DNA of 64,000 bases, from NCBI RefSeq assembly GCF_003589595.1, contig NW_020653726.1, forward strand, positions 10,177,216 to 10,241,215, read 5' to 3'. Numbering within the stretch: the stretch's first letter is position 1; every line of letters starts with the position of its first letter. The notes below the pieces were generated by a model, which was not told the DNA's origin, made no database searches, and saw nothing but the letters and a program-made list of their open reading frames with translations. Positions 13,426 through 26,800 of the stretch are shown here, piece after piece. A program made the position numbers and the translations under genes. Source of the DNA: Hyposmocoma kahamanoa (taxonomy: Eukaryota; Arthropoda; Insecta; Lepidoptera; Cosmopterigidae).

Positions 13426-14535
13426 TATAATGTGATGGAGTATGCCTATTCTTGCATGGAAAAGGCCCGAATGAAAAAGTAAAATAATTCTTGTTTATCG
13501 TAAATCATAAGATTTACCATGTTCACAGAGTAGCAAATGCCATTTTCTTGTCGTATACCATTACAATTTGACATCATAAAAGTATTTCTTTGTGAAGTAA
13601 TAATAGATTTTTCATTTAATTTATTCTATGAGCTAAAACGATATCAACCTTGTTTTCGTCACGTGTCTATATCTTATAATCTAACTAATTGAGTTTAAGT
13701 GAACCTTGTTAGCTGATTCCTGTGCGGAAGTACAAGTGCCTAGTCTTTCCTGTGAATACTCAATCGTTCATTGGAGAGAATCTGAATTCGGTTTGAGCTT
13801 GTATGTGATTTGTGAATCTAAGTGTTTTGTGTTATATTTCTGAGACGACAAAAGGAAATGTGTGCCTTTTATTTTTTATCTTTAGTAAGGAAAACTATCG
13901 GTAGTATATGAATCAAGGTATGTGTCTATATGATTGTTATTATTTTCGGTACCGATTGAGGGGATTAAAGATTTGAAATGTTTTTATTTCTAATTATGGA
14001 AAAAATTAGAGTGGTTCAGTTTTATCAAAGCGAAGTATTGTTTTGTTATTTTACAGTCCGTCATGTTTCTATTAAGGTGAAGTGTGTCGTTTTATACGCT
14101 TAGTTGTTTTTACTCTTTATGTCTACTTAGATAATTGCGAATGAGTGCAGAGCAAAGTGACTATTTATTCCTATTTGGACCTGCAGAGAATGCTTCACCA
14201 TATTTTGGAGCACTATTCAAATAAGTAAAGACATAACGGACTACATTTGTACAGTTCTAATTTGTTTGGAAAGTCGACTGCGTTGGCTAGGCTGGGATTT
14301 AGAATGCTGTGAGCTAATGTCACCTATTGTGGTTTTAGCGAAGCGACTACGTTAAAGTACGGTGATTTACACTTTAGCCCGTTACACCAAGTATCAAGTA
14401 CACTTTATAAGTGAATTGAAAAAAGATTGTTTAGAAGCTTAACAACACAACAAATTTAAGTAACATTATCGACACTCCAAGGTCAGACAAAAGTGTGTAA
14501 GGATTGTATAGGACATATTACTTTTTAACCATCAA

Positions 14536-14754
14536 CGCACCCTCATGGAAGAATGACGTAAGTGAAGTTACGTCAGAAATGTTTATTAGATACAGAAAAA
14601 TGTAAAAAATATATAAAATAATTTTTGTAACTTTATCGACTAATATTGTCTATAGGGTTACAATAATTGGAAAGGATGTGGGTTATATTTTTCTGTATCT
14701 AATGGAGCAATAAACATTTTTGACGTACCATGCCATTCTTCCATGTGGGGTGCG
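14536..14754. mobile_element. MITE-like element with about 70-bp terminal inverted repeats
   Basis: The left end (CGCACC..CATGGAAGAATG, ACGTCAGAAATGTTTATT, AGATACAGAAAAAT) pairs with the right end (ATTTTTCTGTATCT, AATAAACATTTTTGACGT, CATTCTTCCATGTGGGGTGCG). No coding capacity. It ends 78 bp before the acceptor of the desaturase start-codon exon. Confidence 0.8.
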
Positions 14755-14847
14755 AATTGTCAAATATATAAAATCTTGAAAAATTTTGATATAAAGATAA
14801 AGTAATAAATATTTATCCATTTTAATTACAGGAGGCAAATCGTCACA

Positions 14848-17800
14848 ATGCCAGGCTCCTCCCCGGTATTAGCGGACACATTTGTCACGAAAACCATCGA
14901 CGAGGACATGCCCGAAATTTCATTCAACAACAATTATGGAAAGCGTCGTGACTACGAGTAAGTTTTTTCATTAACTATAGGTTAAGAGCCGCCATGGGAA
15001 AATAAATATTAAGATATATTTGTATTGTACAACAGACAGACAGTTCCATATCATTCTACATAAGTTTCGTTTATAGTGCCCCTCCTTATCAACCTCTTGG
15101 TTATGCAGGAGGGGCACTATTACCTGTGCGCGCATAGGAACCTTACAAGTTCAGATTCTGACCCCGGATCAGCCAGTGTCTGTACTGTTCTCACAGACCT
15201 CTGTCACTCGACGTCATCCGGGTCTTCGAGAGGCTAGTGCCTCGGGTGAGCCGCCCCGGGTGCACGTACACTACCCTCCCAATTGTCTAGATAGGCACCG
15301 GAGCTGTAGGTACGCTCACTTTCCGTTGCGCACTGCATAACTAGCAGTTGCCACCGCTAAGCCGTCGACTCTTGAGTCCACTACCAAATCTCCTCATTGG
15401 TGGCGGAGCTATTTCGCTTCTTTTATAGAGCAAAAATGATAATCGCACTTGTAATATTATGTGTGGTGGTTACGGGTGAGAATTAATTAACAATCTCGTA
15501 TTCGTTGATGTTCAGCTATTAACCGCTAGATGGCAGCACATTGATTGAAATTTTATTGTAAAATCAAAACGTATCGTTGCAATAATAAGTATTGATCGTA
15601 TTGAACTTAAAACGATATGCCAACAGTGTATAGCTTAAATTATATTAACAGACAATGGAATTTGTTGTTTCTTTTTAAATTTGAAACTACGACCAATCAA
15701 ATTATGAACGTATAAGTTATGGTGGCAGCGGTTCTGTCAATAATCAATAGAGCCTGTGGATAGGGCACTTCCATTGTTTTTTCTTCCGTGAACGGCAGCA
15801 TATCAAGCTAAACATTGACATATCTTGTTCCGTTGCTCTGGAGATGATCGTCAAAGTAAAGAAATCATTTATTCCATGGGTAAAATAAATTTACACTTGA
15901 AAACATCATTTTTTAAGCTATTGCTCATTCGCTGTACTGACTTCCCTAAAAATATTCTCTGGGGAATTGCTCTTTTCAAATAAATTTAAATTCTGTTGAA
16001 TATTCGCTTTGAATCAAATTTGAGTTGAATCTAGAGCCATGTCGTCACTCCATACATCTTTGTCGAACACGTAGTCTTCAATTTTGTAATATGACTTTTC
16101 ATTTAAAGTACTCTTAATGTAAGTTTTAAGCTTAGGAAATGATAATCTTAATAATTATGCTCCGGAACCTTATTGTAAAAACGTATGCAGTCCCCACAAA
16201 ACTGTCGTTTACCTTAGTTAAACAAATTCGCGGTATCGTGAGTTTGGGCTTAGTTCTAAGGTTAATATGATGGATATCGATCTTCTTTGTTAATGAAATT
16301 ATGTATATTTTTATGGTATTCGAACAAAAGTATGGTTTGATGTGTTGGTGACTGTATGTTAAATTGTCGTACAAAGTCCTGGTATACAACTAGCTGTGTA
16401 ACCGCTTTTGAAGAGTTGAAAATTTGCTTTTGGAAGGGTTGTGCTACAGGGAATAATAGGAGAATTCACAAATTCGTACCTTTACAGTCAACATTATGTA
16501 TGTTCGTTTTCATTTGGCAGTAAAGTAGTTGCAATCAAGACTGTTGTAACGTGATTATTGTACTCGCCTGATCGACGGTATAAAACAATATATTATTCTG
16601 CTCCAACAAAATTTGTGAATACAACGGAAAATACTCTTGCTTTTAAAACTACATAAATAAATGACAACAAAGGCATTTATTTATTTATTTATAAAGGACA
16701 TCCAACAGCATACATTGTAAAACTTAAAAACTAATTTACTTGAGCAATAAGTGTTGCCAATTATAGGATATCACTGAAAAAATGGCATGACGCGACATAG
16801 TGAGTTTAGTGTTCATTGAATGCTAATGTAAATTCAAAAAGTAGCGATAATGATTATAAAAATTTTAAAATTTTAAAAGAAAAAGAAAAAAGTGTATTAC
16901 TAACTTTTACATACATTCCAAATTAAAAATTAAAATGATGATAAATAACAAATAGTACAAAGTTACATATTTTTTAATATACAGTATAACCATTATTACA
17001 GAAAATTATAAACCATTTTTAAGCTTTCTTTATCAGAGAACTGCTTGCACACGCGATTTTTAAATCCTAGATTCCTATAAGCCCTGTTAATAATAGTAGT
17101 AATGTGTTTGTCGTACATCATTTTGCTGTCTAAGGTTATACCGAGGTCCCATATATCATTACATGGTTTTACGTATTTATTGTTGATGCTATAGTCGTAG
17201 GGTACGGTGTTTATCTTTCGAGAGAAAGCCATCTCAACGCATTTGTCAATGTTAACACTAATTCTGTTTCGATCATAATACTCTGAGAGTCGAATAAGGT
17301 CACTCTGTAGCTTTAAACAGTCTTCAGAAGAATTTATTTTGAGAAATACTTTTTTGTCGTCTGCTTAAAAAAGAAACTCAGAGTGAACAAAGCAGTTGTC
17401 AATGTCGTACAAGAATGCGTTATAGAATAAGGGTCCTAAGTGTGATCCTTGCGGCACGCCGGATGGAATTGATACAAAATCAAACCTATTACCTCCAATC
17501 ACTACTGCTTGGCGTCTGTTGGAAATATATGATTTAACCCATCTAAACAAGTCTCCTTGGCTTCCTAATGTTCCTAACTTTTTTAATAAGATATAGTGGT
17601 CCACGCGATCGAAAGCCTTCTCAAAATCTGTGTAAACTACATCGACCCATCATCCATAGCTCTCAGTACGTAATGTGTAAAATTGCCCAGATTGGTGATA
17701 ACTGATCTATTTCTGAAGAAGCCATGCTGTCTATAGCTAACGTTAGATGCGATGGTGGGGAATATTAAATTATAAACTAATTGTTCAAATACTTTTGAGA

Positions 17801-20800
17801 TAATATTCAGAATGGAAATTGGCCGGTAATTTTGGATTCTCAGTTTAGAACTTTTTTTGTGAATAGGCACTATATGTGCCTCCTTCCAGATTTCCGGGAA
17901 TATTCCTTCCTTTATTGAGCATAAATGGAAGAAATTAGACTTATATCATTCTTTGGTTTCGTAACACTTCATATATTTTAATTCCAGGTGGCATATTGTA
18001 TGGAGAAACGTTTTGGCCTTCATATACCTACATCTATCAGCTACTTATGGGTTTTACCTAATTTTCACCGGCAAAGTGATGCTCTTCACTGCTCTTTTTG
18101 GTAAGTATTGTTCTTATTTTTCTTATTATATCGATGGCATACACCAAGATGTTTGTCATCTAGGTGAAAGGATTTGCCAATCGGCGTAAGGTACTCGCCA
18201 ATTGTTACCCAGGGTGCGTCGGGTGTAGAGGAAAGGAATGGTACGTCGTGCGGGTAGGCTCCTTTCGTGTACCCCATTGCAATTTTAGTAGCAGTCGAGT
18301 TTGTTGTGAAAGAGTTGGTTCATGGAAGAAGTACTGCCACCTTACCTATTTCTGCCGCCAAGCACTAATGTGAGCATTGCCGCGTTCCGGTTTTGAAGGG
18401 TAAAGACTTGTCAACTTATGTCTTATGGTGTCAGATATTGTGACACTGCAACTGTTATGGAAAGGCGTGTCGCTTAATCGCCAAGTGCACGACTTATTTG
18501 TCCCGTAACTTGGTATTAAAAAGAAAATTCAATGAACTGACAAAGCCATAACTTCAAACAGAAACTTTTTTGTTGAACTTGTTACTGGGTTGATAAAGAA
18601 AAATTTCGTGTTATTTATCCTCACTTTGGATATTATAGTTTGGGTACTATTGAGGAGAGTTCCTCCGAGTGGCAATATAGATCTTAGCTTCAATTCAGAA
18701 ATGGTGTAAAGGAGCACGAGATGTAAAAGACCGGATCCCTCCGGTCTTTTAAATCTCGTGCTCCTTTCCTTTTCCTTTGTGTCGCTTGTCAACTGAATAA
18801 GTAAAAGCTAGCTGTTAGACGTCTTGCTATAGTAACTGAAATAAATTGCCCATTACCTCCTTTGAAGATTTAGATTTTCAAATTAAGAAAAATGCGGTGT
18901 TTAATAATTAATAACTCATATAAAAAATGTATTATAGAAGGCAAAAAAAAAAAACAGATAGACTAAATGAGGTCAATTTCAAAATTTTGGATTTTCGCCA
19001 TGTGTTTCTCAAGGTTAAACAGTAATTTTTTGGAGCTTACATTAATACATAAATTTAATCCTGGCTTTATTGTCAATCGCTCGTTTTCGAATGTTTTAAA
19101 AACCTCAACCTATTTCCCGTGAATAAACGAATACGGAGTTTAAAAAAACAAGGCGTTATGTCAATTAGTCAGATTTTGTCCAAATATTTAGCTTTATTTA
19201 AATAATAATTTTATATACAAAATTTCAATCATAGATTTTCCTGAGAACGCACTTTTCCTTAAAAAATTGTTTACAAAGCATGCAGGTTTCGTTAGTTTTT
19301 TTGTTTGCGCTTGGACGCACGGAAGTCACGACCCAAGCCTTTCATCACAAATTCTCATGATTATTATGTTGGGTCAAGAATCAGGAAAACAATGGGATAA
19401 AAATGCTTTTGTGCTTTTTAGACACGCATGGCACACTTACCTTCAAGGTTATGAGTAGTTAACGTAATATTAAATACTAGGTATAGTGACTACATATTTA
19501 ACCGCATAGGAGGTCCTATTCCATTAAAATAATTTGTGGATTTTTTTCTAAGTTTTTCGTCCAGGGACATGTCGTGGAACAATACATATTAGGTTATGAA
19601 AAGACAACTACAATTTGTATTGACCGGATACTCCATCTTGTAATGTAAAGTTATGTTAAGATTATTTAGGTGATCAGCGCAGTAGTAGCAATAGAACTCC
19701 TCGTGAAAAAGATTCGTCCAGGGAAGTACCTAACCTAACCTATTTCGGCCTCGAAGCAATAATGTGACCATTACTGCGTTCCGCTTTCGAAGGGTAAGTG
19801 TGCTGGTAAAATTTCAGGCACATGGGACTTGTCAACTCGTGTCTCAGGATGACGGGCGCTGTGAGTTGCCCCTCAGATCTTTGCGTGGCACTGTTAGTGG
19901 CACTGTAACTGCTATAAACAGGCGTGTCGGTTATCACCAGGCACACGACTTGTTCGTCCCGTCACTTAGTGTCATAAATAAAATACAACAAGGAATTCTT
20001 TGGTAGGTTTAAGACTACGTAATATTTTGTTCTTAGCATTGTTGTCATTCATAACAAAAGCAGCAATAAAACTTTAGCTATTTTGGGGATGTGAGATGGG
20101 TTCATTTTTAGTCTGATTTGATTAATAAGAAGTTCGTATGAATACATACATCTTACAATAGAGCTGTAGCTTTAATCTCGTGCGACAGAGATGTTACAAT
20201 GGAGAAAAAATGTCGCAGGATATGAGAATTGATCCCCTGCTGACGTTTTCGCGTGGATAATTATGTTAATTTCTAGTAACAGTTAATACAAATGTAGAAA
20301 TAAATATAAATGAGGTTGTCTATTGGCATGCTTGCTGGAGCGTAAACTTCGCGCTGTAATCAAATCATATGGTGTAACAAGAAGACGCAACATTTAATAG
20401 TTACTTTGGGATATATAGAGGTAAATGTGTCCATAAAACTAAACAACTTTAGTTAGAAAATGTAATTACTTTCCTTGCATTATTATTGTATTGCAGCAAT
20501 GACAAATTTGTGTAGATAGTAGATATATTTTTTGGAATTGGTTGTTCGTGTTACCTGAAGCCGTGGTAGCCTAATGATTTGACCTACCGCCTCTCAAGCA
20601 GAAGCAGTGAATTCTAATCCAGGTTACTCTGAATTAGTTGAAGGAAAATATTGTGGTAAAACCTGCACCTCGAAGAAGATTCACAACTCCCAAAAAACGT
20701 GTGAACCCTCATTGGGCCAGCAGCGTGGCTAACTATGGCTTAAATCCTTACATGAGGGGAGACCCGTGCCCAGCAGTGGGATTTTTTACGATACTAAGTG

Positions 20801-23800
20801 ACAGGACGAACAAGGCGTGTGCCTGGTGGTAAGCTGAGACATAAGTTGACAAGTCTCATGTGCCTGTAATTTCACCAGTACCCTTGCCCTTGACTCACAT
20901 TGCTGCTTGGCGACAGAAATAGGTAAGGTGGCAGTACTTCCCTGGAATGAATTCTTTCACAAAGAGCTCTAATTCTACTACTACGTACGGGTTGATGATG
21001 ATAATGTTCGTGTTGTTACGAAATATAGACATGGCACCTTTTTGTTAAACACTGCATGTATTAAATTAAATCAGTCTGCCTTTGAGGCGGAATCACGTAT
21101 TAGAATTATATAAACACAAATGATTTTTTTTGCATACTAACTTCAGTATTATTTAGGAAAAGCGACAGAGTCATTCAAGTTCCAAGCACACCTATAATTT
21201 ATTAGTGGAAAACTCTTTAGTCGTTAATTTATTTAATATTTATACATATTATAATGAAATAATGGATTGGTCAAAAAGTCCGTAGGGTTTTTTTGTTTTT
21301 CCATTTTTAAACTGAAAAAGGCAAAGGCACGGTAGGCTTGCGCGTTACACAGCCTAGACCGAGAGTAATTTCTTAAGTTTAAAATGTTATATTGTCTATG
21401 GTAATTTTGAAAATAATATTTTAGCTTCCACTTTATCTTTAACTTTATCTTTAACTTTGTCGAGAAAGTTTTAAGTTGACAATTCATGAAAATCGCCCAG
21501 AACAGGTGAATCGTAAAGGTGTGGTTCATTTCACCATGATAAAGCCAAGCCACACACACTTTACAAACCCTTTCAAAATTATTGTAGTTAGGTTGTGACG
21601 TGTTTACCTCGTCCACCATATGCACTCCACATAGACTCTTCAGATTTTTCACTATATAATGTTCACATTACTGTTTGGCGGCAAAAATAGGTAAGGTTGT
21701 AGTATTTCCCTGGACGTAGTGAAAAACTTTCACAAAGGACCTCTACTACTGCTATTTTGATTGCACCTCGCCGGGAGCAAGCCCTAGTATTTACATAATT
21801 GTTTGACTGGAGACGACTTTGATAACGAAGAGACCATAAGACGATACAGAGCTGTATTTTATAAGTAAAGACGCTTTACTAGCGCAAATTTTTATAAAAA
21901 AAGACCTTAAGAGTTTGTTTATTCCGTTCTTGCTGTGCTCTATTTTCATTGAAATTACATCTATTTGCCAAGTTTTATTGAAATTGGTTAACGGACAGTA
22001 GGAGAAATTGAAGTACAGGGACTGATACCGAATTCGACCACCCTTAGAGGTGGAATATTTTCTTCTAATTTGAATTGGACCACTAGTGAGACCCCTTTCC
22101 AGCAAAAAAGGATCATCGAAATTGGTTCGCAAATGTCGGAGTAATCAAGATTATACTCAACACAGCCAATACGTAATTGATTAAAGTTTGATTTTTTTTA
22201 TGTTTTTCATTTATACTACAATAAACGAACGTACTTTTTGGCCAAACTAATAGGTATACTAAAAATTCGTTCGTCAAATCGGTCGAACTCGAATAGCCTC
22301 GTCTTTAAAGCTTTTGTGCTGATATTGGCGACAGTTGTCATACTTTATTTAATTATTTTTATAAAACGAAACTGACACTGGCCCAAGTGGCCTTTAACGA
22401 CAAAATAATAACCTAGTGTAGGTACCTGATGAAAGACAAAATATATATAATCCATATGTAACAAGAATATCTACGCATATTCTATTATTATCCTGTATCT
22501 AATATTGCTTGATTTGATATGATAATGATTATGACCTAGGTTGTTTAATTGGAAACTAATCTCTTATGAATCATTGGATGAAACTCATCATATCCTTTTA
22601 CGTAATGTAATGGAATTGAAATTTGAGTCACGATTTCTTCGTGATGTAAAAATAAATGCGACTAACCTTGTTACCTCCGGAATTGTTCTTCTTCACCCGT
22701 ATGTATTTTATAGATAGTCAGTAGTTAAATTGTAGTCTATTTTGGAGAGGACAATGAGATTGATGAAACGGCGAAAAATAAATAAAAAACTGTATTGTTC
22801 ATCTTCTTATCGTATCCATGGCATGCTCTATATATAATGCTTGCCATATCGTGGAGAACGAGAAAGGCACGTCATGCAGGGAGATTTACTTCTTGCATCC
22901 CAGAAAACTGTATTTATGTGTACAATGTTATACAATACAATAATAATAGATAACTAAGTCATTTTCAAATTTCATTAAACAAAGTTAGTGTAAAATATTT
23001 TCTTCGTTTCATAAAAAGGTTAAGAAAAAAATAAAATTACTTCTCTAAAAACTATACTACTATAAACATTATTTTAATATAGTGATGTTTGTTTATTTTT
23101 CAGCGATATTATTTTCTGCGTTGTCCGGTATGGGTGTAACCGCGGGCGCACATCGGCTGTGGGCACATCGAGCGTATAAGGCGCGTTGGCCACTACGTGT
23201 GATCCTGGCCTTACTGCAAACCATGGCTTTCCAAAACCATATCTATGAATGGGTGCGAGATCATAGGTAAGATCATAAAATATTAGGCTGGCAAGCTTTT
23301 GTTTCTCCTTGTTGCTATAACAATCTTGTTGCTTTATCATAAATCCTCTACCAACAGACCTAATACCTACCTACCTATCTACCTTTTTTGTCGTGATACC
23401 TAACCAAATACCTAACACGAAATAGGTTCCATCTTTAATTGTATAACTTTTCTGAATAAAGCAAAGCAATGTTTTTTTTTATGATACCAAGTTACGGGAC
23501 GAACAAGTCGTGCGCCTGATGATAAGCTACGCGCCTGTCAATAACAGTTGCAGTGCCACTCAAAGCTTTAAATCGCAAAGATCTGAGGGGCACTGCCTCT
23601 GCGCCCGTCACCCTGAGATATAAGTTGACAAGTCCCATGTGCCTGTAATTTCACCAGCACCCTTGCCTTTCAAAACAGAAACACAGTAATGCTGACTTTA
23701 CTGCTTGACGGCACAAATGGGTAAGATGGCAGTACTTCCCTGGACGAACTCTTTCACAAGGAGCTCTACTGCTACTCAATAATATACTGCTACTATGTGC

Positions 23801-26800
23801 AACAACACATATAGCATGCAAGCATGCAGCAAATCGTATGATGCGAGCAAGGTTACAAACATGCAAAAAATATTATAATACTTTGCTATCAACGTGTGGT
23901 ATTGTGTAATTAGTACAATCACAACACTAAGCTAGCTAAAACTTTTTACTAAAAGCAGTAGCCACTTGAGATTTAAATTCATAAAAATGGTTAGGTTATA
24001 TATACTAATTACTCTATTTTAGTAGCAGTAGAGCTCGTGAAAGAGTTCGTCCAGGGAAGTACTGCTACCTTACTTATTTCTGCCACCAAGCAGTAGTGTG
24101 AGTATTACTGCGTTCCGGCTTTGAAAGAGCTGGTGAAATTACAGGCACATGGAACTTATGTCTCAAGGTGACGGGCGCAGTGGAAGTGCACATTAGATAA
24201 TAGCACTGAGCAGCATTGGAACTGTTATGGACAGGAGTGTCGCTTTCCATCAGGCGCACGACTCGTTCGCCCCATCACTTACTATCATAATAAAGGAGGT
24301 ATTTAGTTTTCATTAATTATTTTTAAAACGGGAGACCTTCCACCGACCTGATTTATGGTTTCCATACGTATAATCTAAATCTATCCCTTCCGCGTACAAT
24401 GCCAACATATAGCGTATCGTCTTCACTTCAATCATAGCAACTTGATCAATGGTGATGCTGATGCTATCCGATCAATATACTGTAAACTTAGGCGACATGA
24501 TCATTACGCTAATTTATCTTTTGGTTAATTATCAACATGAAGTTATGGTAAGTAATCTTTGAGTTGTATAAAATTATTAAAGTGAAATTATGAATAAATG
24601 TTTTGTTTATAAGCTATTGAAAATTCAATCTAATTATTATTTGATAGTTGCACAATACATCGGTTTAATGCAATACAAATATTCATCCAATGACGATTAT
24701 GCTAAGCGTATGCTAGGAGAGACCGGACAATCAAAATTATGCCAAATATCGTAATCCATTTGCAATTGCAATTCTAGAATAATAAAAACTAACAACGTCC
24801 TAAAAACGATTTATGTATTGTATAGAAACTTAAATTCGACATTTTTTAAATCATGTATATTAATGTCCTGTCAACATTTTATAGTTATTGTGATTATATA
24901 TTACTGTGATTTTCTTTGATGTAAGATTGTAGCTGTGGATTTTATTTTATAATTGCAGAGTACATCATAAGTATACTGAGACAGATGCCGATCCTCACAA
25001 TGCTCGTAGAGGGTTCTTCTTCTCCCACATGGGCTGGCTAATGGTTCGCAAGCACAAGGAAGTCTTCGAGAAAGGCGCAAATGTTGACATGTCCGACTTG
25101 GAAAAGGACCCTATTGTCATGTTCCAAAAAAAGTAAGTCAATAATACTATTTTACATATCATCGTCATCATCACCATCAACCCATTTATACGTCCCGCTG
25201 CTGGGCACGGGTTTCCTTTCAGGCGAGGGTAACAAGTCATAGTCCACCACGCAGTTCCAATGTGGGTAGGGGACTTCATAAGTTTCCCGAGGCGTGAACA
25301 TTCTTCGACGTGCAGGTTTCGTCGCGATGCTTTTCTTATTATTATTTTTTTCTTCACCGAAAAGCTCATTCAAATTAAATTTCGAAACTCAGAGGTGCGA
25401 GATCGGTTTCGACCTTTTTTTGTCAAGGCTACCATGGCTGTTATATTTTACACAAGATGTACTAAATTAAGCAGAATATGACAGTGATTAATTTAATTTG
25501 AACCCTTGCAATTTTATTGATAACATAAGCAAATATCGTGGTATAACAGGTGTTGACCTATTACACCATGAGATTTACATTTTATTTTTAAAAGTTCTGT
25601 GTTACAAACTTCACTTCAATGTCAACGTTATCTAGAGACCGCGCCGTCTCGCCGGGCAGCATCATGATGCTCTCCACGTGTGAATGATAATTTAAATACT
25701 ATCTTTAGATCCGGCCCGACTTTTGGAGAATATGTTATGAAATGTAATTTTATATTTTATTTATGGTTATCTCATAGAAATATTTTCCTACATGACAGAA
25801 CGTACATGGCAGCGGTACCTCTATTCTGCTTCATTCTACCAGCAGCGGTACCTATTTACGCATGGGGTGAGGACCCATGGGTGTCCTGGTATGCCGCAGC
25901 TATCACCCGCTATACCATAACACTTCATTTCACCTGGCTTGTCAATTCCGCTGCCCATGTTTGGGGCAACAAACCTTACGACAAGTAAGTTATTTTAATT
26001 TTTTTTTATACCTAATTTGTTTTCTTTCTTCCTTTAATTATTTATAAAAAATAGGATACGAAACTATGTAAAATCTATTACTTGTCGGTGTCGCGTAGAC
26101 AACAAGTCCAACCTCACAGGTGTCAAACAAAAAGGATGCGCTGCTGTCATCCTGCACGGATAGGACGGGCGTATCTTTATTTCTGAACTTCTCAGAACAA
26201 AATTTTCTAAAGTCTATGCAGTTTATACGCGATCTCCCCTGACATCAAATCTATAATTACGTAGGATTTTCGTGCAAAATAAGTAAATCCATAAGTATAA
26301 ACAAGTGTACTTATAGTGCCATTGTGTAAAATAACATGAACATAAATGAAAGTAACAATAGTTCAGTTCCTTGGAAGAAATATGTACCCAATATATCACC
26401 ATTTGAAACTATTTTGCTAAAAAATATGGCCATTGCACTATACAATTATCTTTCCAGATTTGTTGTCGAAACAGATAAAGAATTCCATTTTCACATTTCT
26501 AACCAAAAATAACTAGTCTACCCTGCAACCCTAAATATATTACCCAAAAAGCAATTGCTGGTACGGTCCTATTTTCGACTGTCAATTAGAAAGTAACGTT
26601 GATTTATCGAGAGTTAAAAATTTTGATACAATGTTGCAATTTGCAAATTGTGAGCAAGTTTTAGTTGAAATTTGCCACGCGTATTAGGTTTTTCAACACG
26701 AACTTTGTTTTGTAAATCAAAATAAAGTAATAAATTTAGATGACACTGATTCAAACTTTTATTATATTACAAAAAGTAAGGTTTGGCAAATCTGAATGAA

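Larger units (their letters stand above)
1..14535. other. Intergenic or upstream non-coding region
   Basis: Apart from the repeats and LINE remnant listed, I see no coding exon. The untranslated first exon and promoter of the desaturase should lie here or further left, probably in the last few kb, but sequence alone does not show where. Confidence 0.6.

Noticed and set aside
21233..21652. 139-codon minus-strand open frame
   Set aside because: No recognisable domain and AT-driven composition, in desaturase intron 2 between repeats; chance open frame.
21791..22132. 113-codon minus-strand open frame
   Set aside because: Overlaps the family D repeat, so it is repeat-derived.
24995..25369. 124-codon minus-strand open frame
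   Set aside because: Covers desaturase exon 4 in antisense plus a family C SINE.
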